Assembly (NCBI GenBank): GCA_000817115.1
Contig: JUEO01000001.1
Span: 248,001-312,000 of the forward strand
DNA: 64,000 bases
Source: a marine actinobacterium MedAcidi-G2B
GTDB lineage: Bacteria; Actinomycetota; Acidimicrobiia; Acidimicrobiales; MedAcidi-G1
Direction of reading: 5' to 3'
Below, in pieces: positions 8,971-18,190 of this stretch. Numbering within the stretch: the first letter of the stretch is position 1; each line of letters opens with the position of its first letter. The notes below the pieces were generated by a model. That model was not told where the DNA came from. It saw only the letters and a program-made list of their open reading frames with translations, and ran no database searches. The translations under genes and the position numbers were made by a program.

Positions 8971-9791
8971 TGTGTAAAAAGTTTGTCCAAAGCCCGAGCT
9001 GCTGGGTCGTTTTCTGGTGGGTCTTCAGCGGGAATATAACCCAACCAAGTAAGACTGACATAATCCTTCATGACAGCACCACCATCAGTGTCTTCGGGCA
9101 AAGGTGAAGGATCACCCCAGTTCATATCTACTTTGTAGCTGCCTGAATGACCTGGTTTAGCTATAAGTTCTGCTTTTGACAACGAGCGCATCGGTTCAAA
9201 TCCAATTTTAGTGTTACGCCATCCCGCCATTTCATTCAATGGCAAGTTTGGAACATTAACATTGAGAACAGAAGCTTCTTGAGGGGGATTTTCTATAACT
9301 GCAGAAGTAACAATTCTTGCAACTTCTGCAGCTGAGCTCCATATTTGTTTATCAAGAACCTCGCTAGCAGCTTGACCTTCAACGCCCCAATCAGTGACAG
9401 CTTGACTAATTGCAATTCCGGTTACACCCCCATTGCGTGCTGTAAGAGCAGCCCCAATAGTTCCTGAATGATAAACAGACCTGCCGACGTTAATCCCCGG
9501 GTTTATTCCGGACACCACTAAGTCAAACGGCTCTCCGAATAAGCCAAGTCGCGCATAGATGATGCAAAGACCCGGAGGTCCACTTACGGACCACGAAGTT
9601 TCAATACCGTCTATATGAGCATCATGAACTTCTGGACGAATGAGATGCACAGAGCCCAGAGCTGCACCAGCACCTGAGTACTCTCTATCAGGAGCAACTA
9701 CGGTCACATCACCAAGCCCTGTTAAAGAACGAGCTAACTCATGGAGCCCTAAAGAGTCAATGCCATCATCGTTAGTTACCAAAATACGCAT
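8967..9791 (-). CDS. surE: 5'/3'-nucleotidase SurE
   Basis: A 274-residue SurE phosphatase, a metal-dependent enzyme that dephosphorylates nucleoside monophosphates and is linked to stationary-phase survival. The N-terminus MRILVTNDDGIDSLGL holds the metal-binding Asp-Asp pair, and VVSGINPGINVGRSVYHSGTIGAAL has the conserved Asn and Ser residues of the family. Length is normal. It is translationally coupled to the downstream GGCT-like gene by a 4-base overlap. Confidence 0.92.
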   Translation of the reverse strand: MRILVTNDDGIDSLGLHELARSLTGLGDVTVVAPDREYSGAGAALGSVHLIRPEVHDAHIDGIETSWSVSGPPGLCIIYARLGLFGEPFDLVVSGINPGINVGRSVYHSGTIGAALTARNGGVTGIAISQAVTDWGVEGQAASEVLDKQIWSSAAEVARIVTSAVIENPPQEASVLNVNVPNLPLNEMAGWRNTKIGFEPMRSLSKAELIAKPGHSGSYKVDMNWGDPSPLPEDTDGGAVMKDYVSLTWLGYIPAEDPPENDPAARALDKLFTQ

Positions 9792-9845
9792 AGAGACGAC
9801 AGTAGCCCGAAGAAATGAACAACTGGTATATAGATCATTAATTCA

Positions 9846-11744
9846 TTAATCGCTTATATGGAGCGAGCTACTCAACTTCTCCCACAAAGCCATTAGACGA
9901 GCCGCTTCATCTTTCGCATTATTATGCGCTGTAACTGCTCTATCAACATTTTCTGGATCTTGATAAAGATCAGAACTAGCGAGCGCTTCTTGAGCCGCTA
10001 AGACTTCAGCTTCCGCCAACTCCCATTCCTGCTCAACCTTCTGGAGGCGACGTTTTATTTTTAAAGCATCGTCGCTTGGCTTTTTCTTCTTTGTGGAGGG
10101 TCCAACTTTTTGTGGAGAATTTTCAACGGATTTTGAAGAACTCTCTTGTCCAGGAAATAGAACATGATCTGGGACTCCGTCATGCCAGGAAGTCACACCG
10201 TCACGCACTTCTACTAGCGAATCAGCGACCGAGCGAATCAAGTGCCTATCGTGAGTTATCAAAATGACAGTCCCCGGATAAACATTCAAGGCATCTTCTA
10301 AGACATCACAACTAGGTAAATCAAGATGATTAGTCGGCTCATCAAGAATTAAAAGATTCACTGGCATAGCTAAAGTTTTAGCCAAAGCTAATCGAGTCTG
10401 TTCTCCTCCGGAGAGGTCTCCTACTTTCCTGTCTGCTGCCTCTTCACGGAATCCAAAAGAAGCTAAGTATGTTCTAAGATTACGGCCATCGGTTTCAACC
10501 CCTGGTACTGTCCGTAATTCTTCAAGCACTGAGCGCTTTTCATCAAGAATTTCTGTTTGCAACTGGTTAAAACTTGATAAGTCAACGTTAGTGCCAAGTT
10601 TCAAATCACCTTTCAGAGGTGCTAGTTGACCGGTGAGTAGTTTCACCAAGGTGGTTTTCCCGGCACCGTTTGGTCCGACTAAAGCAACTGTGCTGCCGCG
10701 CTCAACAGAAAAGGAAACTTCCTGCAGAACGACGTCCTCGTCGTAACCAGCCGTAACTTCATTAAGTTCAGCAACTAAACGCGATGAACGGCGGGGAGAA
10801 GGAAACCCAAATCGGATTTTTTGATCTCCAACGTCTTCCACAACGATTTTTTCCATTTTGTCTAATGCTTTAATCCTGCTTTGTACCTGTCGTGCTTTGG
10901 TTGCCTTATAGCGAAACCGTTCAATAAATTGCTCTGTTTTCTCAATTTGACGGGTTTGTTGTGCCGCTGCCGCACGTTTCGAGGCAAGTAATTCTTCTCG
11001 AGCTACAACAAAATCTGCGAATCCTCCTACATATTCAGAGACATGAGTACCAGAGAGTTCTAGTATTCGATTCGCTACGCCATCGATAAAATCTCGATCG
11101 TGACTGACAAACAAAAGACCTTTATGCCAGTTTTTTAAATGTTCTTCAAGCCAGTTAACTGAATCAATGTCTAAGTGATTTGTTGGCTCGTCCATTACTA
11201 AAAGATCAGGAGAGGAGAGGAGTAGTCTGGCGAGAGCAATTCTCATTCTCCAACCGCCAGACATTTCACCCATTGGCCGTTCATGGTCTTCCGGACTGAA
11301 GCCGAGACCAGAAAGAATTCGGTGCGCATCAGACTCTGTTGAATAACCACCGATTTGTTCAAAACGTGACTGGGCTTCGCCTAAGGCCCTTAAATGCCGA
11401 GCCTGTTCATGACCTGAACTACAAGCAACCAGATTCCCTAATTTCTCAATTTCGCCACTTAGGTGAGTGACCTGTTCAGCTCCCAACATCACCTGCTGGA
11501 AAACTGATCTTCCAGTTTCCGGGGGAAGCTCTTGAGGGAGATATCCGACTCGAAGCTCTTTTGGCCGGTGAACTTTTCCTTGGTCTGGAGATTGAATTCC
11601 CACCAAAATTTCCAACAAGGTAGTTTTCCCAGTTCCATTTCCTCCAACTAGAGCAACTTTTCTGCCAGGACCAAGTTGAAGCGAAACATTCGAAAAAAGC
11701 GTACGTGGGCCGAAAGATCTAGATAATTCTGAAGCGGTCAGCAT
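9846..11744 (-). CDS. ABC-F family ATPase (Uup/EttA-like)
   Basis: A 632-residue soluble protein with two ABC domains and no membrane helices, the ABC-F layout; such proteins act on the ribosome (translation rescue or antibiotic protection). Domain 1 has Walker [10 protein letters not shown] (about residue 34), signature [15 protein letters not shown] and Walker [12 protein letters not shown] charged linker rich in Arg/Lys/Gln (about 240-300) follows. Domain 2 has [24 protein letters not shown] and [10 protein letters not shown]. The tail from about 535 is Lys/Glu-rich and probably coiled-coil, as in Uup. Which ABC-F subgroup it belongs to is not resolved. Confidence 0.9.
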   Translation of the reverse strand: MLTASELSRSFGPRTLFSNVSLQLGPGRKVALVGGNGTGKTTLLEILVGIQSPDQGKVHRPKELRVGYLPQELPPETGRSVFQQVMLGAEQVTHLSGEIEKLGNLVACSSGHEQARHLRALGEAQSRFEQIGGYSTESDAHRILSGLGFSPEDHERPMGEMSGGWRMRIALARLLLSSPDLLVMDEPTNHLDIDSVNWLEEHLKNWHKGLLFVSHDRDFIDGVANRILELSGTHVSEYVGGFADFVVAREELLASKRAAAAQQTRQIEKTEQFIERFRYKATKARQVQSRIKALDKMEKIVVEDVGDQKIRFGFPSPRRSSRLVAELNEVTAGYDEDVVLQEVSFSVERGSTVALVGPNGAGKTTLVKLLTGQLAPLKGDLKLGTNVDLSSFNQLQTEILDEKRSVLEELRTVPGVETDGRNLRTYLASFGFREEAADRKVGDLSGGEQTRLALAKTLAMPVNLLILDEPTNHLDLPSCDVLEDALNVYPGTVILITHDRHLIRSVADSLVEVRDGVTSWHDGVPDHVLFPGQESSSKSVENSPQKVGPSTKKKKPSDDALKIKRRLQKVEQEWELAEAEVLAAQEALASSDLYQDPENVDRAVTAHNNAKDEAARLMALWEKLSSSLHISD

Positions 11745-11753
11745 AAAACAAAT

Positions 11754-12689
11754 TCAGATAGTTGGAGGGTCCCAGCGAACCACAGCAGCAGCAGAAGTCA
11801 TCCCAGCTCCAAAACCAACTAAAAGTATCAGATCGCCAGAATCGACCCTTTCAGCATTGAGGGCGTCAACGAGAGCTAGTGGGATAGAAGCTGCTGATGT
11901 GTTACCGGTATAATTTAAGACCAACGCGGCTTTTTCAATCGAAATATCTAGACGTTTCAAAGCCGCTTCAATTATGCGAACGTTTGCTTGATGTGGAACA
12001 ACTAACTTTATCTGATCAGAAGTTACACCTGCTTTATCCATAGCATTTATAGCTGCAGCCTCCATAGCAAGAACAGCTTTACGAAAAACTGCTTGTCCAT
12101 CCATCACTATGTTGTCGCCATGTTCACAATAAAGAAGATCTGCTGCATCTCCACTGGACATCAAATCCCAACCAAGCAAAGAGGGCTTGTCAGCAGAATT
12201 TTCAACAATAACTGCACCTGCTCCGTCACCAAAGAGAATACAAGTACCACGGTCCTCCCAATTAGTAATTGAACTTAGAGAGTCGCTGCCAATAACTAGG
12301 ATTCGTTCCATGCCGCCCTGAATGAATTGCATTGCAGTCACGAGGCCATAAACGAAACCAGAACACGCAGCATTGAGATCAAAGGCCCCGCAACTCAAAC
12401 CGAGACTATCTTGAATCACAGAAGCGCTAGCAGGAATTTGCTGATCTGGAGAAGTAGTAGCTAATAAAAGAAGGTCAATTTGATCAGGAGAAACTCCAGC
12501 CATCTTCATAGCTTCAAGCGCAGCAGCAGCAGACATTTCAGTTACTTTGCCATCAATATGTCTAGTTTTTATACCTGTTCGAGCAGTAATCCATTCATCA
12601 GAAGTATCTACCATCTGAGCAAGTTCGTCGTTGGTCAGCACCCGATCAGGCAAATTAGTAGCCCATCCAGTTATTCGTCCATATGACAT
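11754..12689 (-). CDS. fabH: 3-oxoacyl-ACP synthase III (FabH)
   Basis: A 311-residue thiolase-fold synthase that condenses acetyl-CoA (or a short acyl-CoA) with malonyl-ACP to start fatty acid synthesis. The catalytic triad is visible: Cys in NAACSGFVYGL (about residue 107), His in VVPHQANVRII (about 234) and Asn in LNYTGNTSAASIP (about 264). SDEWITARTGIKTRHI near the N-terminus is typical. It is located away from other fab genes in this window, just upstream of and on the same strand as the ABC-F gene. Confidence 0.93.
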   Translation of the reverse strand: MSYGRITGWATNLPDRVLTNDELAQMVDTSDEWITARTGIKTRHIDGKVTEMSAAAALEAMKMAGVSPDQIDLLLLATTSPDQQIPASASVIQDSLGLSCGAFDLNAACSGFVYGLVTAMQFIQGGMERILVIGSDSLSSITNWEDRGTCILFGDGAGAVIVENSADKPSLLGWDLMSSGDAADLLYCEHGDNIVMDGQAVFRKAVLAMEAAAINAMDKAGVTSDQIKLVVPHQANVRIIEAALKRLDISIEKAALVLNYTGNTSAASIPLALVDALNAERVDSGDLILLVGFGAGMTSAAAVVRWDPPTI

Positions 12690-12771
12690 ATCGTGCGCTC
12701 TTTACTGAGGAGAAGTTTTCTTACTCTCACCACGCTACCTCAGACAAGAGGAAGGTAGGGTCTGCTGAGTT

Positions 12772-13509
12772 ATGAATGATCACGAACTAGCCGGCCTACT
12801 GGCCCAAGAAACAGGTTCTCTGCTACTAGAGGTAAGAGAAAAAGCTTTTGCATCTGGCAGATCTGGAAAAGAAGTTCAAATGCTTGGAGATCGTTTATCA
12901 CATGAATATTTAGTTCAGAAGCTTGCTGAATTTCGGCCAGATGACGCAGTTTTGTCTGAAGAGGGAACCGATGACCTTGAGAGACTTAAAGCTCAACGTA
13001 CATGGATAGTGGATCCACTCGATGGCACTCGAGATTATGCATATCCCGACAGTAGGGAATGGGCAGTACATGTTGCCTTAGTAGTTGAGGGGCAACCCGT
13101 TGCGGCAGCGGTAGCTCTTCCAGCAGATAATCATCTTTTTGGAACAAATCAGACTCCGTTTCATTTTCCCCCAGCCCGACAAGAACCGATCGTCATCACT
13201 AGCCGAAGTCAATGGGGAGAAGCTGAAGAAGTAGCGAGAGCTATTGGTGGAACAGCCCAAGCATGTGGATCTGCCGGGTTTAAAGCCATGGCAGTGGTAT
13301 CGGGAGCAGTTGATGTTTATGTGCACCCCAGTGGTCTTTACGAATGGGATACTTGTGCTCCGGCGGCAGTAGCAGAGGCAGCCGGGTTCGACGTTAGTGG
13401 AGTAGATGGTGAACGTCTTCATTTTAATAAACCCCGTCCAGTTGTGGCAGGGCTTTTGATCTCTCGTCCTGAATACACAGAAGTGGTAAAAGAAACTCTT
13501 CGCTGGTGA
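12772..13509 (+). CDS. cysQ: 3'(2'),5'-bisphosphate nucleotidase, CysQ-like
   Basis: A 245-residue inositol monophosphatase-superfamily enzyme. SEEG near residue 62, WIVDPLDGTRDY (about 80-91) and LYEWDTCAPAAVAEAAGF (about 187-204) are the three metal-binding motifs. Actinobacterial members next to no inositol genes are usually CysQ, which removes the 3'-phosphate from PAP/PAPS in sulfate assimilation. An inositol or fructose-bisphosphate phosphatase activity cannot be excluded. It diverges from fabH with an 82-base gap that must hold both promoters. Confidence 0.8.
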   Translation: MNDHELAGLLAQETGSLLLEVREKAFASGRSGKEVQMLGDRLSHEYLVQKLAEFRPDDAVLSEEGTDDLERLKAQRTWIVDPLDGTRDYAYPDSREWAVHVALVVEGQPVAAAVALPADNHLFGTNQTPFHFPPARQEPIVITSRSQWGEAEEVARAIGGTAQACGSAGFKAMAVVSGAVDVYVHPSGLYEWDTCAPAAVAEAAGFDVSGVDGERLHFNKPRPVVAGLLISRPEYTEVVKETLRW

Positions 13510-13539
13510 TTTATTAAAAGGTGTAATTTTCTAAAATTT

Positions 13540-13725
13540 TAAGGTAATCTTTCTGTACCTTATGCAAGGCGAAGCTGGTGTGAATCCAGCGCTGTCCCGC
13601 AACTGTGTACTCAAATTTTGAGTGAGCCAGGTCGACCTTCATAGGGCTTCGGCAAAAATTCTCGCGGAAGAGCGGCTGCTGACAGTTTCCCCTGTCACCC
13701 CGTTTTGACGAGGTATAGACAGGAG
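13540..13725 (+). ncRNA. Cobalamin (AdoCbl) riboswitch
   Basis: The leader before the B12 transporter carries the conserved cobalamin aptamer: GCTGGTGTGAATCCAGC at 13574-13590, then GCTGTCCCGCAACTGTG (the B12 box, 13591-13607), a short hairpin ACTCAAATTTTGAGT, and GAGCCAGGTCGACC at 13624-13637. Spacing and order match the known class. Binding of adenosylcobalamin is expected to switch off expression of the operon. The 5' boundary is approximate. Confidence 0.93.
13681..13725 (+). promoter_or_regulatory. Riboswitch expression platform sequestering the ribosome binding site
   Basis: CCTGTC at 13691-13696 can pair with GACAGG at 13718-13723, which includes the start of the Shine-Dalgarno AGGAG (13721-13725) of the downstream ATG at 13730. 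The same CCTGTC can instead pair with GACAG at 13681-13685 across a 6-base loop. The two hairpins are mutually exclusive, which suggests control of translation initiation, not transcription termination. There is no U-tract. Confidence 0.65.
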
Positions 13726-13729
13726 AAAA

Positions 13730-14698
13730 ATGTTTAATTTACGGTTCTATACAAAGCGAATCGTGGTTGTAATGGCAATGCTATTTACAACAGTTCTAGG
13801 ATCTGCTTGTAGTTCTCAGCAAGGTTCTGAAGTAATCGCAATTTCGGCAAATTCGGAAACTACAACTACGACAGAAGTAGTTCTTGAGACTACGACCACA
13901 ACAGAGGCTGAATCTTTGGATGAGCCTTCAGCGCCAGACTACCCCCAAGCCATCATCTCATTGTCGGCAACAGCGACAGAGATACTCTTTGCTATAGGAG
14001 CGGGAGACCAGGTAATTGCGGTTGATGAATATTCAACGTACCCCGCAGAAGCACCAATGACAGATTTGTCAGGCTTCACTCCTAATGTTGAAGCAATAGC
14101 AGAATATGGACCTGATCTAGTGGTCATTTCTTATGACCCAGGAGATCTTGTTGCAGGTTTGGAACTTCTAGATATAGAGGTGTTGATACAGGGAACAGCT
14201 TCATCTCTTGAAGGAACTTATTCTCAAATATCTGAATTAGGAGAAAAAACTGGGCATTCTGAAACTGCAGAAGAACTAAATGAGTCTATTGTTTCAGACC
14301 TAGCTTCTCTGGCTGAAGATCCAGTAGGAGCAGGTCTAACTTATTTCCATGAGGTTGACAACACTCTTTACACGGCAACCTCTTCAACTTTCATTGGCCA
14401 ACTCTATGCACTTTTAGGGTTAGAAAATATTGCAGATCCTGCAGACGACCAAGGATTCGGGTACCCGCAACTATCTCCAGAATACATAATTAGCGCCAAC
14501 CCAGATTTAATCTTTCTCGCTGATGCAGAATGGGGAGAGTCGGTAGAGACTTTAGCTGAACGACCAGGATGGCCAGAACTAACTGCCGTACAAAATAATC
14601 GAGTTGTTGAGTTAGATGAGACTTCTGGGCGTTGGGGCCCTCGAGTTGTTGACTTCTTAACTCAAATACATACTGCAATAACAGATTTAATGAATTAA
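13730..14698 (+). CDS. btuF: Cobalamin ABC transporter substrate-binding lipoprotein
   Basis: A 322-residue periplasmic-binding-type protein with a lipoprotein signal ending in SACSS (Cys near residue 27) and a Thr/Glu-rich linker (TTTTTE runs, about residues 43-63). The rest matches the TroA/BtuF helical-backbone fold: ISLSATATEILFAIGAGDQVIAVDEYS, PNVEAIAEYGPDLVVIS and LIFLADAEW. Similar proteins bind iron chelates, but the cobalamin riboswitch directly upstream points to B12 or a corrinoid. First gene of a three-gene operon. Confidence 0.87.
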   Translation: MFNLRFYTKRIVVVMAMLFTTVLGSACSSQQGSEVIAISANSETTTTTEVVLETTTTTEAESLDEPSAPDYPQAIISLSATATEILFAIGAGDQVIAVDEYSTYPAEAPMTDLSGFTPNVEAIAEYGPDLVVISYDPGDLVAGLELLDIEVLIQGTASSLEGTYSQISELGEKTGHSETAEELNESIVSDLASLAEDPVGAGLTYFHEVDNTLYTATSSTFIGQLYALLGLENIADPADDQGFGYPQLSPEYIISANPDLIFLADAEWGESVETLAERPGWPELTAVQNNRVVELDETSGRWGPRVVDFLTQIHTAITDLMN

Positions 14699-14710
14699 GT
14701 TAGTCAAAAT

Positions 14711-15781
14711 ATGAGACCTTCAATCCAAGTCAACGATTCGGAAAAACATGAAGGTCCAGCAAAACTAAAAATCTGGTGGCTAGTTGTAGCCATCTTGGCT
14801 GCAGGAACAGTTGTTGCACTAGGTCTGATACTAGGCCCGGCTTCTCTTGGAGTCAGAGAAGTATTAGTTGAAATGTTAGATCGGTTACCCTATATCGATA
14901 CTGATTCAGGGCTATCAGCACGCGAACAAGCAATTGTGTGGGAAATTCGCCTTCCGCGGGTGGTTTTAGGATTACTTGTGGGATCAATGTTGGCTACGGC
15001 TGGTGCCTCATATCAAGGAGTATTTCGCAATCCTCTAGCCGATCCTTATCTCCTAGGGGTTGCAGCTGGAGCAGGATTTGGAGCAACCGTTGCAATTGTT
15101 TCAGGCCTTGGTGACGGTATAGGAACTTTTGATGCTGTTCCAATGCTGGCTTTTGCGGGGGCCCTTATAGCTGTAACACTCACTTACTTAGTTGGATTTT
15201 CTGCAGGACGTATTGATCCAGTGACAAGTTTGGTACTAGCAGGCGTAGCAGTAGCAAGTTTTTTTACTGCAGTTCAGACATTTGTGCAACAGCGTGATTC
15301 CGAAACGATTCGTCAAGTCTATTTCTTTGTACTCGGCCAACTTCGGACTGCTGGATGGGACGAAGTGGTACTCGTTTCTCCGTATGTTGGACCCTGTCTG
15401 CTCATCTTATTGTTGTTAAGACGACGGCTAGATGTTCTCGGAGTTGGTGACGAAGAAGCCGGATCATTGGGTGTAGATGTTCGGCTGGTTCGGTTGACGG
15501 CAGTGTTGGCGGCATCATTAGGAACTGCCGCTGTTGTTGCAGTAAGTGGACTCATTGGCTTTGTTGGCATCATCGTTCCTCATACCATTAGGCTCATTTT
15601 TGGTTTCAGCTATAGAGTGATTCTGCCTTTAACAGTTCTATTTGGTGGAGCATTTCTAGTTGGAGCAGATTTAGTAGCCCGGCTGACTCTTGAGCCTGCA
15701 GAAATTCCGATTGGGGTTGTTACTGCCTTCTTGGGGGCACCATTTTTTGTCATAGTTCTTCGGACTTCTAGGCGGCTCTGA
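14711..15781 (+). CDS. btuC: Cobalamin ABC transporter permease (FecCD/BtuC family)
   Basis: A 356-residue permease with about ten predicted helices. LGVREVLVEML, EIRLPRVVLGLLVGSMLATAGASYQGVFRNPLADPYLLGV (read in two pieces) and the cytoplasmic coupling region GLIGFVGIIVPHTIRLIFG are hallmarks of the FecCD family. It starts 12 bases after the binding-protein gene, and its final base is shared with the ATPase start. It should form the channel of the B12 importer. Confidence 0.9.
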   Translation: MRPSIQVNDSEKHEGPAKLKIWWLVVAILAAGTVVALGLILGPASLGVREVLVEMLDRLPYIDTDSGLSAREQAIVWEIRLPRVVLGLLVGSMLATAGASYQGVFRNPLADPYLLGVAAGAGFGATVAIVSGLGDGIGTFDAVPMLAFAGALIAVTLTYLVGFSAGRIDPVTSLVLAGVAVASFFTAVQTFVQQRDSETIRQVYFFVLGQLRTAGWDEVVLVSPYVGPCLLILLLLRRRLDVLGVGDEEAGSLGVDVRLVRLTAVLAASLGTAAVVAVSGLIGFVGIIVPHTIRLIFGFSYRVILPLTVLFGGAFLVGADLVARLTLEPAEIPIGVVTAFLGAPFFVIVLRTSRRL

Positions 15782-16569
15782 TGGAAACAATTTCTTGCAG
15801 ATCTCTTCGCGTGAATTTTGGTGTAACTGAAGTTTTACGCGGGATTAACTTAGAGGTACCAAAAGGTGGATGGACAACAATTGTAGGTCCAAACGGTTCA
15901 GGAAAAACGACGCTTCTTCGCGCTATTGCAGGACTTCAAAAATCCCAGGGTTTGATACAAATTAACGGACATGCTCTTGGTGCTTACAGTCGTAAAGAGG
16001 TCGCTAAACAGATAGCAATCGTCCCTCAGCAGCCAGTTATCCCACATGGCATGAAAGTCCTTGATTACGTGCTTTTAGGACGAACTTCGCATCTTGGGTT
16101 CTTTGAAACTGAAAAAAAGTCTGACATAGAAAAGGCGCATTCAGCGCTAGATGAGCTTGACGTCGGTTTTGCTGAGTCAAGAACGATGGGTACCTTGTCC
16201 GGAGGAGAGATACAAAGAGTAGTTGTGGCGAGAGCTTTGACACAAGGATCTCCAGTCTTATTGCTAGATGAGCCAACCACTGCATTAGATATAGGTCATC
16301 AGCAAGAGATGTTGGAAGCAGTGGACGGATTGAGGCAACGCCGTGACTTGACGGTTTTAGCAACAATGCATGATCTGACTCTTGCTGGCCAATATGCAGA
16401 TTCTCTAATTCTGCTAGAACGTGGCGAAGCGGTTGCTTCAGGAACGCCACAAGAGGTATTGACTGAAGAACAGGTCACTCAACATTATGGAGCTTCAATA
16501 AAAGTTATCGATGATGGTTTTGGCCCCATTGTTACGCCCGTAAGGAGAAAAACTAATTTGCCAGAGTAA
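15781..16569 (+). CDS. btuD: Cobalamin ABC transporter ATPase
   Basis: A 262-residue ABC ATPase: Walker A GPNGSGKTT (about residue 38), Q-loop IVPQQPV, signature LSGGEIQRVVVARALTQ (about 139-155), Walker B LLLDEPTTALD and the switch His in TMHDLTLAG. It overlaps the permease stop by one base (TGATGG junction), so it is coupled. It powers the importer; the sequence alone resembles FecE and BtuD equally, and the riboswitch decides the assignment. Its 3' end overlaps the convergent hibernation-factor gene by 17 bases. Confidence 0.88.
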   Translation: METISCRSLRVNFGVTEVLRGINLEVPKGGWTTIVGPNGSGKTTLLRAIAGLQKSQGLIQINGHALGAYSRKEVAKQIAIVPQQPVIPHGMKVLDYVLLGRTSHLGFFETEKKSDIEKAHSALDELDVGFAESRTMGTLSGGEIQRVVVARALTQGSPVLLLDEPTTALDIGHQQEMLEAVDGLRQRRDLTVLATMHDLTLAGQYADSLILLERGEAVASGTPQEVLTEEQVTQHYGASIKVIDDGFGPIVTPVRRKTNLPE

Positions 16570-17371
16570 TTAGTCCGTAATGTCCGTCAAATCTTCGATA
16601 TAAAATCTGCCCTCTTCCATTTTGTGAGTCAGCGAAGAAAACAAAAGGTTCTTCTCCAACGGCTAGCAAAGCTTTGGCTTCGGCTAGGGGGAGATGGTTA
16701 AGAACTAGTGGGCTAGGGAGAATAGGAGGTCTTGTATTTCCAGGAAGAGTTTCTCCAGCTGTTACAGGCATTGCGTATAACTTTCCACCTCCGTTTCGAT
16801 AGACCACTCTGTCAATATTCTGATCACAGTCAAAAAAGAGATAAAAGTCATGATCTAATTGATCCATCTCATCAGCAGCTTCTTCTAAACTGATAGGCCG
16901 CATAGCTAAACTCTTGTGTCTAACTACTTCACGTTCATCGATGGGGATTGTTGAATACCCAGGGACTTGCCCGCGTTCCTCTGAACTCGTTTCATGGCGG
17001 TCAGTTTCCTGTCTTGCTGTTCGGCGTAAGCGATTGAGAGTTTGTTTACGTCTATCCTCAAAACGTTTACGTCTTCTCCTGAGGCGTCTACTTATTTTGT
17101 CAACCAGTAAGTCGACAGCTTCAGTCATTGAGCGCCCGGTAGCGTGGGCGCGAATAGGAGTTCCGTTCAGATCTAATGAAGCTTCGGCTATTGCTGGTAA
17201 CTCCAGTTTAGACTTTGAACGAATCTTGAGTTTCACTACTGCAGCAATTACAGGTTCGTGTCCGAACTCGCATAGGTGTCGGATTTTTGTTAGAGCATTC
17301 TCTCTATCTTTAGATTCAACATCTCCAATAGTAAGGAGATCGATATCACAAATATCATGCGGCTTAACCAA
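16553..17371 (-). CDS. Long ribosome hibernation promoting factor with two C-terminal domains
   Basis: A 272-residue protein of the HPF/RaiA (S30AE) family that stalls and dimerises ribosomes in starvation. Residues about 20-110 are the ribosome-binding domain, with a basic helix (KISRRLRRRRKRFEDRR). Two copies of the S30AE C-terminal domain follow: about 158-205 (ISLEEAADEMD ... VVYRNGGGKLYAM) and 222-270 (LPLAEAKALLA ... ILYRRFDGHYGLITL). Duplicated C-terminal domains are known from the mycobacterial RafH type. The start is TTG at 17371, supported by GGGGGA about 6 bases upstream. Confidence 0.85.
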   Translation of the reverse strand: MVKPHDICDIDLLTIGDVESKDRENALTKIRHLCEFGHEPVIAAVVKLKIRSKSKLELPAIAEASLDLNGTPIRAHATGRSMTEAVDLLVDKISRRLRRRRKRFEDRRKQTLNRLRRTARQETDRHETSSEERGQVPGYSTIPIDEREVVRHKSLAMRPISLEEAADEMDQLDHDFYLFFDCDQNIDRVVYRNGGGKLYAMPVTAGETLPGNTRPPILPSPLVLNHLPLAEAKALLAVGEEPFVFFADSQNGRGQILYRRFDGHYGLITLAN

Positions 17372-17464
17372 GTCATTCCCCCAATTCAGAATTTATATTT
17401 TGATGTAACTGATCTTCGCGTATTTATCCACCGATGTCATGTAAATTCGGTACAGAATTCATAG

Positions 17465-18190
17465 ATGAGCATTTTGTTATCTGAAGCACTTGGTTTATCC
17501 CCTCGCGAAATGGTTTGCACCGTCGGAGGAGGAGGTAAAACAACAATGGTTCTAACCCTTGCTTCAGAGGCGTTAGCAGCCCATCATCCAGTAGTAGTGA
17601 CAACCACAACCAAGATGGGACTAAATGAATCCAGCGGACTTATTTCAGTTAGTGGCGATAATCCGCTGCAGGAAAGCCAAGCGGTTCGTTGGATAGGGAA
17701 AATTGAGGGCAAAAGAGTTCTTGGCCGCAGAAAAGAAGAGATAGATGTATTTTTCTCAAATTTTTCAGGGTGGCTTCTTGTTGAATCAGATGGCGCTCGA
17801 CGTCGACCGATAAAAGCGCCAGCAGATCATGAACCATCTATACCGGCACAGGCAACTGTAGTGGTGTTAAACATTGGACTTGACGCAATAGGGAAGCCGA
17901 TTATTGATGTAGCTCACCGGCCAGAGATAATGGCAAAGATACTAAGGGAAAATATTGATGCTCCAATCACTCCTGAAATGGTCGCGTCTTTAGTGATTCA
18001 TGATTTAGGAGGCAAAAGACAGATCCCAGACTCTTCTCGGTTTCTACTGGCATTAACTAAGTGCACTGAAGAACGTGAAGTTTTTGCTAACCAAGTAATA
18101 GACATTCTTCTTGAGAAAAGAGAATCCCCTGAAAGGGCAATTTTAATTGGAGAACCTGGAGAGGTTATAAAGTCCGAAATTCTTATGTAA
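17465..18190 (+). CDS. yqeC: YqeC-like selenium-dependent hydroxylase accessory protein
   Basis: A 241-residue protein with an N-terminal P-loop ([16 protein letters not shown], about residues 18-33), then [19 protein letters not shown] and [21 protein letters not shown], the pattern of the YqeC family. In other bacteria this family travels with yqeB and molybdenum-hydroxylase genes and is thought to help mature a selenium-dependent hydroxylase. No such partner is visible here, so the function in this genome is open. Its 3' end overlaps the convergent fumarase gene by 8 bases. Confidence 0.8.
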   Translation: MSILLSEALGLSPREMVCTVGGGGKTTMVLTLASEALAAHHPVVVTTTTKMGLNESSGLISVSGDNPLQESQAVRWIGKIEGKRVLGRRKEEIDVFFSNFSGWLLVESDGARRRPIKAPADHEPSIPAQATVVVLNIGLDAIGKPIIDVAHRPEIMAKILRENIDAPITPEMVASLVIHDLGGKRQIPDSSRFLLALTKCTEEREVFANQVIDILLEKRESPERAILIGEPGEVIKSEILM

